From contig CAZAQV010000062.1 in assembly GCA_964487255.1 (NCBI GenBank), positions 1 through 8,483 on the forward strand: 8,483 bases of DNA, given 5' to 3'. The DNA comes from CAZAQV01 sp964487255 (lineage in GTDB: Bacteria > Myxococcota_A > Polyangia > Polyangiales > CAZAQV01). Numbering within the stretch: position 1 is the first letter of the stretch; the number at the start of each line of letters is the position of its first letter. The translations under genes and the position numbers were made by a program. The notes below the pieces were generated by a model. That model saw only the letters and a program-made list of their open reading frames with translations, was not told where the DNA came from and made no database searches. Positions 1 through 5,425 of the stretch are shown one piece after another.

Positions 1-1797
1 CTTGTCGACCGGCACCTTGATCGTGGTGATCCGCGGCGCGTACGGGCTCATCTCGTCGGGCGCGTCGATGGCCTCGGCCATCACCTCGAGGATGGTGATC
101 CGGGCGTCCTTGGCCTGCGCCAGCGCACCCGCCAGCACCTGGGACGGAATACCGTCGAGCTTGGTATCCAGCTGCAGCGCGGTGACGAAGTCCTTGGTGC
201 CGGCGCACTTGAAGTCCATGTCGCCGAAGGCATCCTCGGCGCCCAGGATGTCGGTCAGCGTGACAAACCGACGCTCGGTCTTTCCGTCAACTTCGATGTC
301 GTCGGACACCAGGCCCATCGCGATGCCCGCAACCGGCGCCTTGAGCGGCACACCGGCGTTGAGCAGCGACAGCGTCGACGCGCAGACCGACCCCATCGAG
401 GTGGAACCATTGGAGCCCAACGCCTCCGAGACCTGACGGATCGCATACGGGAACTCCTCGACACTGGGCAGCACCGGCACCAGGGCCCGCTCCGCCAGCG
501 CGCCGTGGCCGATCTCGCGGCGCTTCGGGGAACCGACTCGGCCGGTTTCTCCGGTCGAGTACGGCGGGAAGTTGTAGTGGTGCATGTAGCGCTTGGTGGT
601 CTCGGGCCCCAGCGAGTCGATCTGCTGAGCCATCTTGATCATATCGAGCGTGGTGACGCCCAGGATCTGGGTCTCGCCGCGCTCGAACAATGCGCTGCCG
701 TGTGCCCGCGGAACAACGGCAACCTCAGCCGACAAGGCCCTGATATCGGTGACGCCCCGGCCGTCGATGCGGAAGTGATCGGTCAGGATGCGCTGCCGGA
801 CAAGCTTTTTGGTCAAAGACCGGAACGCCGCACCAATCTCCTTCTCGCGGCCGGCATACTGCTCGGCCAGCTGGTCGAGCACCTCGACCTTGATCTCGTC
901 GGTGCGATCATTGCGTTCGTTCTTGCCGGCGATCGTCAACGCCTGTGACAGGGATTCGGTGGCCACCGAGGCAACCGACTGATAGACATCGTCGGCGTAC
1001 TCGGGGAACAGCGGGTACTCAGCGGTCTCCTTGCCCGCCGCGCCGGCCAGCTCAGCCTGGGCATCGCAGAGCACCGCAATGAACGGCTTAGCCGCTTCCA
1101 GCCCCTCGGCCACCACGCTCTCCGTCGGCGCACCGGCACCGCCGGCCACCAGGCCGATGACGTTCTCGGTGGCTTCGGCCTCGACCATCATGATGGCCAC
1201 ATCGTCACCGACCTTGCGACCGGCCACGACCATGTCGAACACGGCCGATTCCAGCTGCTCGACGGTCGGGAACGCCACCCACTGCCCGCCGATGAGAGCC
1301 ACCCGGACACCGCCGACCGGCCCGGAGAAGGGCAAGCCGGAGATCTGAGTGGACGCCGAGGCGGCGTTGATCGCGAGCACGTCGTAAAGATCCTTGGGAT
1401 CCAGGCTCATCACCGTCACCACGACCTGGATCTCATTGCGCAGACCACTAACGAACGACGGACGCAGCGGCCGATCGATCAGCCGGCACGTCAGGATCGC
1501 ATCGGTGGACGGCCGGCCCTCACGCCGGAAGAACGAGCCGGGAATCCGGCCCGCGGCATACATCCGCTCTTCGACATCGATCGTCAACGGGAAGAAGTCG
1601 AAATGGTCCTTGGGACTCTTGCTGGCTGAGGTGGCGCTCAGCAACATGGTTTCGTCGTCGAGGTAGGCGACGACGGCGCCGGCCGCCTGCTGGGCAAGCC
1701 TTCCGGTCTCGAAGCGGATGGTGCGGGTGCCGAAGCTCCCGTTGTCGATCACGGCGGTCGATTCGAACACGCCTTCATCAATTTCTACGACAGACAT
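1..1797 (-). CDS. gpsI: Polynucleotide phosphorylase (PNPase), N-terminal 599 codons, 3' end outside window
   Basis: PNPase (also called pnp) is the trimeric phosphorolytic 3'-5' exoribonuclease of mRNA turnover; it releases nucleoside diphosphates and can also add 3' tails. The visible part holds the first RNase PH-like domain, with the RNA-contacting FFRR loop at residues 89-92, the helical linker, and the second RNase PH-like domain, including GRGVTDIRALSAEV and GETGRVGSPKRREIGHG. Residues D522, D528 and K530 match the catalytic D486, D492 and K494 of the E. coli enzyme. The frame is still open at base 1, just where the KH and S1 RNA-binding domains should follow; the family is usually about 750 residues in mycobacteria. 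The ATG at 1795-1797 is the only possible start, because an in-frame TGA lies seven codons upstream. The nearest purine-rich site (GAGAGG, 1812-1817) is 14 nt away, so initiation may be weak or depend on leader structure. Identity is very secure. Confidence 0.97.
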   Translation of the reverse strand, partial: MSVVEIDEGVFESTAVIDNGSFGTRTIRFETGRLAQQAAGAVVAYLDDETMLLSATSASKSPKDHFDFFPLTIDVEERMYAAGRIPGSFFRREGRPSTDAILTCRLIDRPLRPSFVSGLRNEIQVVVTVMSLDPKDLYDVLAINAASASTQISGLPFSGPVGGVRVALIGGQWVAFPTVEQLESAVFDMVVAGRKVGDDVAIMMVEAEATENVIGLVAGGAGAPTESVVAEGLEAAKPFIAVLCDAQAELAGAAGKETAEYPLFPEYADDVYQSVASVATESLSQALTIAGKNERNDRTDEIKVEVLDQLAEQYAGREKEIGAAFRSLTKKLVRQRILTDHFRIDGRGVTDIRALSAEVAVVPRAHGSALFERGETQILGVTTLDMIKMAQQIDSLGPETTKRYMHHYNFPPYSTGETGRVGSPKRREIGHGALAERALVPVLPSVEEFPYAIRQVSEALGSNGSTSMGSVCASTLSLLNAGVPLKAPVAGIAMGLVSDDIEVDGKTERRFVTLTDILGAEDAFGDMDFKCAGTKDFVTALQLDTKLDGIPSQVLAGALAQAKDARITILEVMAEAIDAPDEMSPYAPRITTIKVPVDK

Positions 1798-2101
1798 AAA
1801 CGTCCGTACGGCCTCTCATGCATCATTCTTCAGCTTTTTCGCGTGAACACGCGCGAATTCGTGCTCCCGGGTAGCCCGGAACAGCCCCAGCTCAGATGCG
1901 TCGACGGCCGTCGATCGAAGCGGCCGGAGACTTCCTCCGGCAGCCACTACCGAAGACCGCGCGATCGAGCGGTTCCTGTCGTGTTACGCGGGAACGATCC
2001 CTGCGGATCTGCAAGGACCGCACCCCGTTGTTCGCGCCTACGGCAGCCGAACGCACTCATGGTACATCCCGGTACGCCGCATTCCCCTAATCCACCGGTG
2101 T
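1798..2101 (-). other. Intergenic region / probable gpsI leader with several inverted repeats
   Basis: This 304-nt stretch between the lppU stop and the gpsI start holds no convincing gene. It contains four inverted repeats: 1840-1853 (CGCGT arms), 1867-1879 (CCGGG/CCCGG around a 3-nt loop), a perfect 14-bp palindrome at 1901-1914, and a 7-bp-stem hairpin at 1923-1941. One TANNNT-like -10 on the minus strand (TACCAT, 2059-2064) has no good -35. If it is used, the gpsI mRNA would have a leader of roughly 250 nt containing all four structures. The palindrome CACCGGTG at 2093-2100 lies just past the lppU stop. No U-tract terminator is visible between lppU and gpsI. Confidence 0.5.
1923..1941 (-). 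promoter_or_regulatory. Hairpin in the gpsI upstream region
   Basis: GCCGGAG and CTCCGGC form a perfect 7-bp stem around a 5-nt loop, about 125 nt upstream of the gpsI start and next to the 14-bp palindrome TCGACGGCCGTCGA (1901-1914). There is no T-run on either side, so it does not look like a classical terminator. It could be an mRNA processing or stability element. The leader of E. coli pnp carries an RNase III-cleaved stem used for autocontrol, but applying that here is inference. Confidence 0.4.
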
Positions 2102-2593
2102 TCAGCCCATGTCCTCCACACACACGGTGAAGGCACGTTCTTCATAGGGGTAGCCCACCCCGCTGACGCACTGGTCGGCGTTGGCGACATCGGTCAGAAT
2201 CTGCGTCGCACGCTGACGCCCGGGCCACGCGATGTCGGCGCAGTCCACCCGGACCGGGGCGCGGCCATTCTCCGGGTCGATGCTCATGCACTCCCCGACC
2301 ACCCAGTCGATGTCCAAACAGACCGTGGTGCGCGAGTCGGAGAACGACCCACGCATCGAGTAGTACGAATCCACGTCGGATGGGCATTGCTCGGGACTGT
2401 CGGCCGATCCCGAATGCACCGCTACCACCTTGAAGTTCGACTCCGGCGACCCGCAGTCTGCCTCGACAGCCTCAGGACGGTCGGGTGGACCGCCCATTTT
2501 CAGGCAGTCCCCGACAACCAGGTCCCGGGTGTCAGCCGATGACGAACAGCCAGCCACTAACGCCGCCGCCATAGCTGCGGCGGATACGACCAC
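2102..2593 (-). CDS. lppU: Small Cys-rich lipoprotein, LppU family, with two tandem 4-Cys repeats
   Basis: Predicted 163-residue exported lipoprotein of unknown function. Residues 4-15 are hydrophobic and end in the lipobox LVAG-C16, so Cys16 should be lipidated and the protein anchored on the outer face of the membrane. The mature part has eight more cysteines in two matching blocks: C30, C47, C70, C92 and C102, C118, C142, C158. Each block opens with VG(D/E)C and closes with a VC(L/V)(D/E)D-like strand, resembling the septum-formation/LppU-type domain. Position between rpsO and gpsI matches M. tuberculosis lppU (Rv2784c, from memory). The start is uncertain: the GTG at 2591-2593 gives a signal peptide with no positive charge. 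The frame stays open upstream through an Arg codon (2603-2605) into the rpsO end but offers only CTG or ATC as alternative starts. The gap to rpsO is 47 nt, so cotranscription is likely. Confidence 0.75.
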   Translation of the reverse strand: MVVSAAAMAAALVAGCSSSADTRDLVVGDCLKMGGPPDRPEAVEADCGSPESNFKVVAVHSGSADSPEQCPSDVDSYYSMRGSFSDSRTTVCLDIDWVVGECMSIDPENGRAPVRVDCADIAWPGRQRATQILTDVANADQCVSGVGYPYEERAFTVCVEDMG

Positions 2594-2640
2594 GACCAGA
2601 TTTCGGATCGGTGGCCCCGGACGCGAGTGGCGGGCTGGGA

Positions 2641-2910
2641 TCAGCGGCGCAGACCCAGGCGTTCGATCAGTGAGCGGTAGCGCTGGACGTCGACCTGAGC
2701 GACATACTTCAACAGCCGGCGGCGGCGGCCGACCAGCAGCAGCAGTCCACGACGCGAGTGGTGGTCGTGCTTGTGCACCTTCAGGTGCTCGGTGAGATCG
2801 GTGATCCGCTTGGTCAACAGCGCGACCTGAGCCTCCGGCGATCCGGTATCGCTGTCATGCAGGCCGTACTGGCCCAGGATGTCCTTCTTCTGCTCGGCAG
2901 TAAGCGCCAC
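2641..2910 (-). CDS. rpsO: 30S ribosomal protein S15
   Basis: 89 residues, the standard length for S15, which binds the central domain of 16S rRNA early in 30S assembly and contributes to bridge contacts with the 50S subunit. Family signatures are continuous: DTGSPEAQVALLTKRI, then LTEHLKVHKHDHHSRRGLL, then the basic LVGRRRRLLKYV segment. The start is GTG at 2908-2910, preceded by GGAG (2919-2922) with an 8-nt spacer, which fixes the start. Downstream lies lppU after 47 nt. As in many bacteria, rpsO and the PNPase gene are near neighbours, here separated by the lipoprotein gene. S15 controls its own synthesis through its mRNA leader in several phyla; a short hairpin sits in this leader (2948-2961), but binding cannot be judged from sequence alone. 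Confidence 0.98.
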   Translation of the reverse strand: MALTAEQKKDILGQYGLHDSDTGSPEAQVALLTKRITDLTEHLKVHKHDHHSRRGLLLLVGRRRRLLKYVAQVDVQRYRSLIERLGLRR

Positions 2911-2918
2911 GAAACAAC

Positions 2919-2922
2919 TCCA
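2919..2922 (-). promoter_or_regulatory. Ribosome binding site of rpsO
   Basis: Minus-strand GGAG lies 8 nt before the GTG start of rpsO. It supports a GTG start that would otherwise be ambiguous. Confidence 0.8.
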
Positions 2923-2947
2923 TCAATTCGGTCCGCGATCAAAACAT

Positions 2948-2961
2948 CCGGATCATTCCGG
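2948..2961 (-). promoter_or_regulatory. Short hairpin in the rpsO leader, followed by a T-rich stretch
   Basis: On the minus strand, CCGGA-ATGA-TCCGG forms a 5-bp stem with a 4-nt loop and is followed by ATGTTTTG, 38-51 nt upstream of the rpsO GTG. It could be a weak attenuator or terminator of transcription from the ribF side, or part of an S15 autoregulatory leader. The stem is short and the T-run is only four bases, so the call is tentative. Confidence 0.35.
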
Positions 2962-2964
2962 GGG

Positions 2965-3019
2965 CGCGGCCACCGCGAACTGCAGCGCGCGCCGGGTCGG
3001 CAGGCAGTCTAGCAGCGGG
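2965..3019. repeat. 55-nt sequence repeated exactly at the other side of the N gap (left copy)
   Basis: These 55 bases are identical to 3120-3174, and the two copies are exactly the last 55 bases before and the first 55 bases after the N run. Terminal overlap of exactly 55 nt is what two contigs from a k=55 de Bruijn assembly would show, so this is more likely one genomic copy written twice than a true repeat. Confidence 0.85.
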
Positions 3020-3119
3020 NNNNNNNNNNNNNNNNNNNNNNNNNNNNNNNNNNNNNNNNNNNNNNNNNNNNNNNNNNNNNNNNNNNNNNNNNNNNNNNNN
3101 NNNNNNNNNNNNNNNNNNN
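3020..3119. other. Run of 100 N: scaffold gap of arbitrary length
   Basis: Exactly 100 undetermined bases, a conventional placeholder length. The flanking sequence is duplicated exactly (2965-3019 and 3120-3174), so the real gap may be zero or negative. The gap lies between the rpsO start and the candidate rpsO promoter, so promoter-to-gene distances here should not be trusted. Confidence 0.95.
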
Positions 3120-3174
3120 CGCGGCCACCGCGAACTGCAGCGCGCGCCGGGTCGGCAGGCAGTCTAGCAGCGGG
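3120..3174. repeat. 55-nt sequence, right copy flanking the N gap
   Basis: Exact second copy of 2965-3019. Both copies contain AGTCTA, read on the minus strand as TAGACT, a -10-like hexamer. Collapsing the two copies would place a single such hexamer about 95 nt upstream of rpsO. Confidence 0.85.
3161..3166 (-). promoter_or_regulatory. Candidate -10 element for rpsO
   Basis: Minus-strand TAGACT fits the TANNNT mycobacterial SigA -10 pattern and is the only such hexamer found in the rpsO upstream region I scanned; its duplicate at 3006-3011 is probably the same site across the assembly gap. No convincing -35 is seen. After collapsing the duplication, the start point would lie roughly 85-90 nt before the rpsO GTG. 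Confidence 0.35.
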
Positions 3175-3203
3175 GCACGGGATAGACCGAATCGTCGCAC
3201 GCC

Positions 3204-3347
3204 CGTCCCAGCTGCCGCATTCTTAGCCCCAGCCGCCACGCACGCCGCCCGTCCCAGCCGCAGCATTCTTAGGCCCCAGCCGCCCGTCCCAGCCGCAGCA
3301 TTCTTAGGCCCCAGCCGCCACGCACGCCGCCCGTCCCAACCGCCGCG
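3204..3347. repeat. Tandem repeat array, units of 46, 35 and 47 nt plus a partial unit
   Basis: Units begin with CGTCCCA at 3204, 3250, 3285 and 3332. The first three share a core CGTCCCAGC..GC.GCATTCTTAG..CCCAGCCGCC; units one and three also carry a 12-nt tail ACGCACGCCGCC that unit two lacks. The fourth is only a fragment. Differences between units are few, so the expansion looks recent. The array lies between ribF and rpsO and overlaps no gene. Its presence next to the scaffold gap suggests that repeats caused the assembly break. Confidence 0.85.
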
Positions 3348-3400
3348 AGTTCTGCACCTGGGCTGTTGATCGCGCAGGGCCACGGCCATGGTGCAGAACT
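3348..3400. repeat. Perfect 11-bp inverted repeat with 31-nt spacer
   Basis: AGTTCTGCACC (3348-3358) and its exact reverse complement GGTGCAGAACT (3390-3400) flank a GC-rich loop. It starts directly after the tandem array, about 110 nt downstream of the ribF stop. It could end ribF transcription, though there is no U-tract on either strand, or be a copy of a dispersed palindromic element. Confidence 0.6.
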
Positions 3401-3416
3401 GGGCGACGACACCCAC

Positions 3417-3497
3417 CGACGACGAGCCCAGCGCAGCGCAGCGACGAGGCCAGCGTAGGGACGAGGCCAGCGTAGGGACGAGCGACGACGAGCCCAG
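3417..3497. repeat. Short direct repeats just downstream of ribF
   Basis: ACGAGGCCAGCGTAGGG (17 nt) occurs twice in direct contact, at 3444-3460 and 3461-3477. The pair is flanked by two copies of CGACGACGAGCCCAG (15 nt), at 3417-3431 and 3483-3497. The block ends 13 nt before the ribF stop codon and lies outside the coding sequence. Confidence 0.8.
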
Positions 3498-3510
3498 TGG
3501 CCAGAGGAGC

Positions 3511-4485
3511 TCAGCGGGCCGACAGGATGGTGCGCGCCCGCTCGGTGTCGGCGCCCATCGCGGCCACCAGGTCGGCGACCGAATCGAACTTCTCCTGACC
3601 ACGCAGCCGGGCCACGAAATCAACGGCGACGTGCTGGCCGTAAAGGTCGGCGGTGGTGTCCAGAACGAACGCTTCGACGGTGCGAGTGCGCCCGGAAAAC
3701 GTCGGATTGGTGCCGACAGAGACCGCGGCCTGATACCGCTCACCAGGGACGACTGTGCCGACCACCGGACCATGCCCGAGCACCGTGAACCAGGCGGCGT
3801 ACACACCGTCGGCCGGGATCGCCGAATACATCGGCGGCGCCACGTTCGCGGTCGGGAACCCCAGGTCCCGGCCCCGGCCGTCGCCGCGCACGACCACGCC
3901 TTCGACCCGGTGCGGGCGACCCAGGGCCTCGGCGGCAGTGACCATGTCGCCCGCGTCGACGCAGGACCTGATGTAGGTCGACGAGAAGGTCACCGTCTCA
4001 TCGCGGTTGTGCTCGGCGACCAGCGACAAGGAGTCGACCGCGAAGCCGAACCGATCCCCGGCCCTGCGCAACAACTCGACGTTGCCGGCAGCTTTCTTGC
4101 CGAATGTGAAGTTCTCGCCGACCACGACCTCGACCACATGCAACCGTTCGACCAGCAGTTCGTGCACGTAACGATCCGGGGTGAGCTTCATGAAATCCGA
4201 GGTGAACGGCATGACCAAGAAGACGTCGATGCCCATCTCTTCGACCAGTTCGGCGCGCCGGGTCAACGTAGTCAGCTGAGCCGGGTGGCTGCCGGGGAAG
4301 ACGACCTCCATCGGGTGCGGGTCGAACGTCATCAGCACCGTGGGCACTCCACGCGACCGACCAGCCTTGACGGCGTGGCTGATCAGTTCCTGATGACCGC
4401 GGTGGACGCCGTCGAACACGCCGATGGTGACGACACATCGGCCCCAATCCGTCGGGATCTCGTCCTGGCCTCGCCAGCGCTGCAC
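3511..4485 (-). CDS. ribF: Bifunctional riboflavin kinase / FMN adenylyltransferase (FAD synthetase)
   Basis: Makes FMN from riboflavin and then FAD from FMN, each using ATP, in the cytoplasm. The 324 residues are full length. The N-terminal nucleotidyltransferase half shows GVFDGVHRGH (residues 22-31, with the HxGH-type ATP-binding motif at 28-31) and FSSTYIR (167-173). The C-terminal riboflavin kinase half shows GFPTAN (209-214, the PTAN Mg-ATP motif), DGVYA (226-230), SVGTNPTF (256-263) and the catalytic-region strand EAFVLD (271-276, E271 the likely base). The start is GTG at 4483-4485; it is chosen because the protein opens MQRWRGQDEIPTDWG, as I recall for mycobacterial RibF, and because a -10 hexamer ends 6 nt upstream with no Shine-Dalgarno site, pointing to a leaderless mRNA. 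It diverges from mntR. No FMN riboswitch can fit in the 80-nt upstream gap. Confidence 0.97.
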   Translation of the reverse strand: MQRWRGQDEIPTDWGRCVVTIGVFDGVHRGHQELISHAVKAGRSRGVPTVLMTFDPHPMEVVFPGSHPAQLTTLTRRAELVEEMGIDVFLVMPFTSDFMKLTPDRYVHELLVERLHVVEVVVGENFTFGKKAAGNVELLRRAGDRFGFAVDSLSLVAEHNRDETVTFSSTYIRSCVDAGDMVTAAEALGRPHRVEGVVVRGDGRGRDLGFPTANVAPPMYSAIPADGVYAAWFTVLGHGPVVGTVVPGERYQAAVSVGTNPTFSGRTRTVEAFVLDTTADLYGQHVAVDFVARLRGQEKFDSVADLVAAMGADTERARTILSAR

Positions 4486-4491
4486 AGCCGT

Positions 4492-4497
4492 AGCCTA
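4492..4497 (-). promoter_or_regulatory. -10 element of ribF; predicted leaderless transcript
   Basis: Minus-strand TAGGCT matches TANNNT and ends 6 nt before the GTG, so transcription should begin at or next to the first base of the start codon (4485). No Shine-Dalgarno site is present, as expected for the leaderless mRNAs common in mycobacteria. A TTGACG lies further upstream but only 8 nt from the hexamer, too close to serve as its -35. Confidence 0.55.
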
Positions 4498-4520
4498 CGA
4501 CCCGACGTCAACACCGGGCC

Positions 4521-4547
4521 ATCAGCACCACCGGATCAGGTGATGAT
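4521..4547. promoter_or_regulatory. Imperfect inverted repeat, candidate operator between ribF and mntR
   Basis: ATCAGCACC (4521-4529) and GGTGATGAT (4539-4547) are inverted copies with one mismatch in nine and a 9-nt spacer. The site covers the -35 zone of mntR, ending 4 nt before its -10, so bound protein could block mntR transcription. It could be an autoregulatory MntR site. It does not resemble the canonical IdeR iron box. Confidence 0.35.
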
Positions 4548-4551
4548 TGCC

Positions 4552-4557
4552 TAAACT
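4552..4557 (+). promoter_or_regulatory. -10 element of mntR; predicted leaderless transcript
   Basis: TAAACT matches TANNNT and lies 8 nt before the GTG start at 4566. The first purine after it at a suitable distance is the G of the start codon. There is no ribosome binding site between hexamer and GTG, so a leaderless or near-leaderless mRNA is predicted. Confidence 0.55.
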
Positions 4558-4565
4558 TTGTATTC

Positions 4566-5297
4566 GTGAGCCCTGAAGGCAACCCCGCCCGCCCTGCCGA
4601 TCTGTCGACGGTGGCGCAGGACTACCTCAAGGTCATCTGGACTGCCCAGGAATGGTCGCACGACAAGGTGAGCACAAAGTTGCTGGCCGAACGTATCGGG
4701 GTCTCCGCCAGCACCGCCTCCGAGTCGATCCGAAAACTCGCCGATCAGGGCTTGGTCGATCACGAGAAGTACGGTGCGGTCACGCTCACCCCGGCCGGCC
4801 GACGCGCCGCGCTGGCGATGGTGCGCCGGCACCGGCTGATGGAAACTTTCCTGGTGCGCGAATTGGGCTACAGCTGGGACGAGGTGCACGACGAGGCGGA
4901 GGTGCTCGAGCACGCGGTCTCCGATCGGATGTTGGCCCGCATCGATGCCAAGCTCGGATACCCGACCCGCGATCCGCACGGTGATCCCATCCCTGGGACC
5001 AACGGCCAGGTTCCCACGCCTCCGGCACGCCAGCTCTCGGTGTGCCAGAACGGCGATGCGGGCACCGTTGCGCGCATCTCCGATGCCGACCCGGAAATGC
5101 TGCGCTACTTCGACACGGTGGGGATCAGCTTGGACGCACGCCTACGGGTACTCGCTCGCAGAGATTTCGCGGGCATGATCTCGGTAGCCGTGCGGCAGCC
5201 CGCGCTATCCGGCACCGAAGAGGCCAGCGAAGAGGTCAACGAAACCACCGTCGAGCTGGGAAGCCCAGCGGCCGAGGCGATCTGGGTCGTCGCCTAA
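4566..5297 (+). CDS. mntR: Manganese-type DtxR-family metalloregulator (MntR/SirR)
   Basis: Metal-activated DNA-binding repressor, homologous to M. tuberculosis SirR/MntR (Rv2788, from memory), reported to control manganese uptake. Domains: N-terminal winged helix (about 13-75, recognition region GVSASTASESIRKLADQGLV), metal-binding dimerisation domain (about 80-145), proline-rich linker GQVPTPPARQ, and a C-terminal FeoA/SH3-like domain (about 155-243). Likely ligands: D19, H89, E112, E115, H116, plus D136 and H138 in the RDPHGD segment. E112 stands where DtxR and IdeR have the iron-site cysteine, which favours Mn(II). The residue aligned with MntR Glu11 is K22, as in ScaR-like proteins. A Glu-rich loop (218-227) appears longer than in the M. 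tuberculosis protein. The last eight codons and the stop belong to the first unit of a 33-bp tandem repeat. The GTG start is supported by the -10 element 8 nt upstream. Confidence 0.93.
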   Translation: MSPEGNPARPADLSTVAQDYLKVIWTAQEWSHDKVSTKLLAERIGVSASTASESIRKLADQGLVDHEKYGAVTLTPAGRRAALAMVRRHRLMETFLVRELGYSWDEVHDEAEVLEHAVSDRMLARIDAKLGYPTRDPHGDPIPGTNGQVPTPPARQLSVCQNGDAGTVARISDADPEMLRYFDTVGISLDARLRVLARRDFAGMISVAVRQPALSGTEEASEEVNETTVELGSPAAEAIWVVA

Positions 5298-5401
5298 CAA
5301 GCGGCCAAAGCGATCTGAGTCGTCGCCGAGCGAGCGGCCGAGGCGATCTGGGTCGTCGCCTAACAAGCGGCCAAAGCGATCTGAGTCGTCGCCTAACGAG
5401 C
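5270..5401. repeat. 33-bp tandem repeat, four units, starting in the last codons of mntR
   Basis: Units are 5270-5302, 5303-5335, 5336-5368 and 5369-5401. Units one and three are identical. Units two and four differ from each other at two bases and share AAA and TGA-context changes, so the array looks like a duplicated 66-bp pair. Unit one encodes the mntR C-terminus AEAIWVVA and its TAA. As 33 bp is eleven codons, every later unit replays the same eight-codon end, with two or more stops in frame. The array lies between convergent genes and cannot alter MntR as written. Copy number is likely to vary between strains. Confidence 0.95.
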
Positions 5402-5425
5402 GGCACCCGAGCCCGGAGAGGTCTG

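Noticed and set aside
505..948. Plus-strand open frame of 147 codons
   Set aside because: Lies wholly within gpsI, whose frame matches PNPase continuously; no independent signal.
1843..2130. Plus-strand 95-codon frame in the gpsI leader
   Set aside because: Runs into the end of lppU on the opposite strand, has no ribosome binding site or recognisable similarity, and fits a chance open frame in GC-rich DNA.
3009..3806. Minus-strand frame reading through the N gap
   Set aside because: Continuity depends on undetermined bases and on repeat DNA; it overlaps the end of ribF in another frame.
3388..4554. Plus-strand open frame of 388 codons opposite ribF
   Set aside because: It is the antisense shadow of a clearly coding, high-GC ribF; its composition is low-complexity and shows no family motif.
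4486..4565. FMN riboswitch upstream of ribF, or an IdeR iron box
   Set aside because: The space is too short for the riboswitch, the -10 lies 6 nt from the GTG, and no TTAGG..CCTAA-type palindrome is present.
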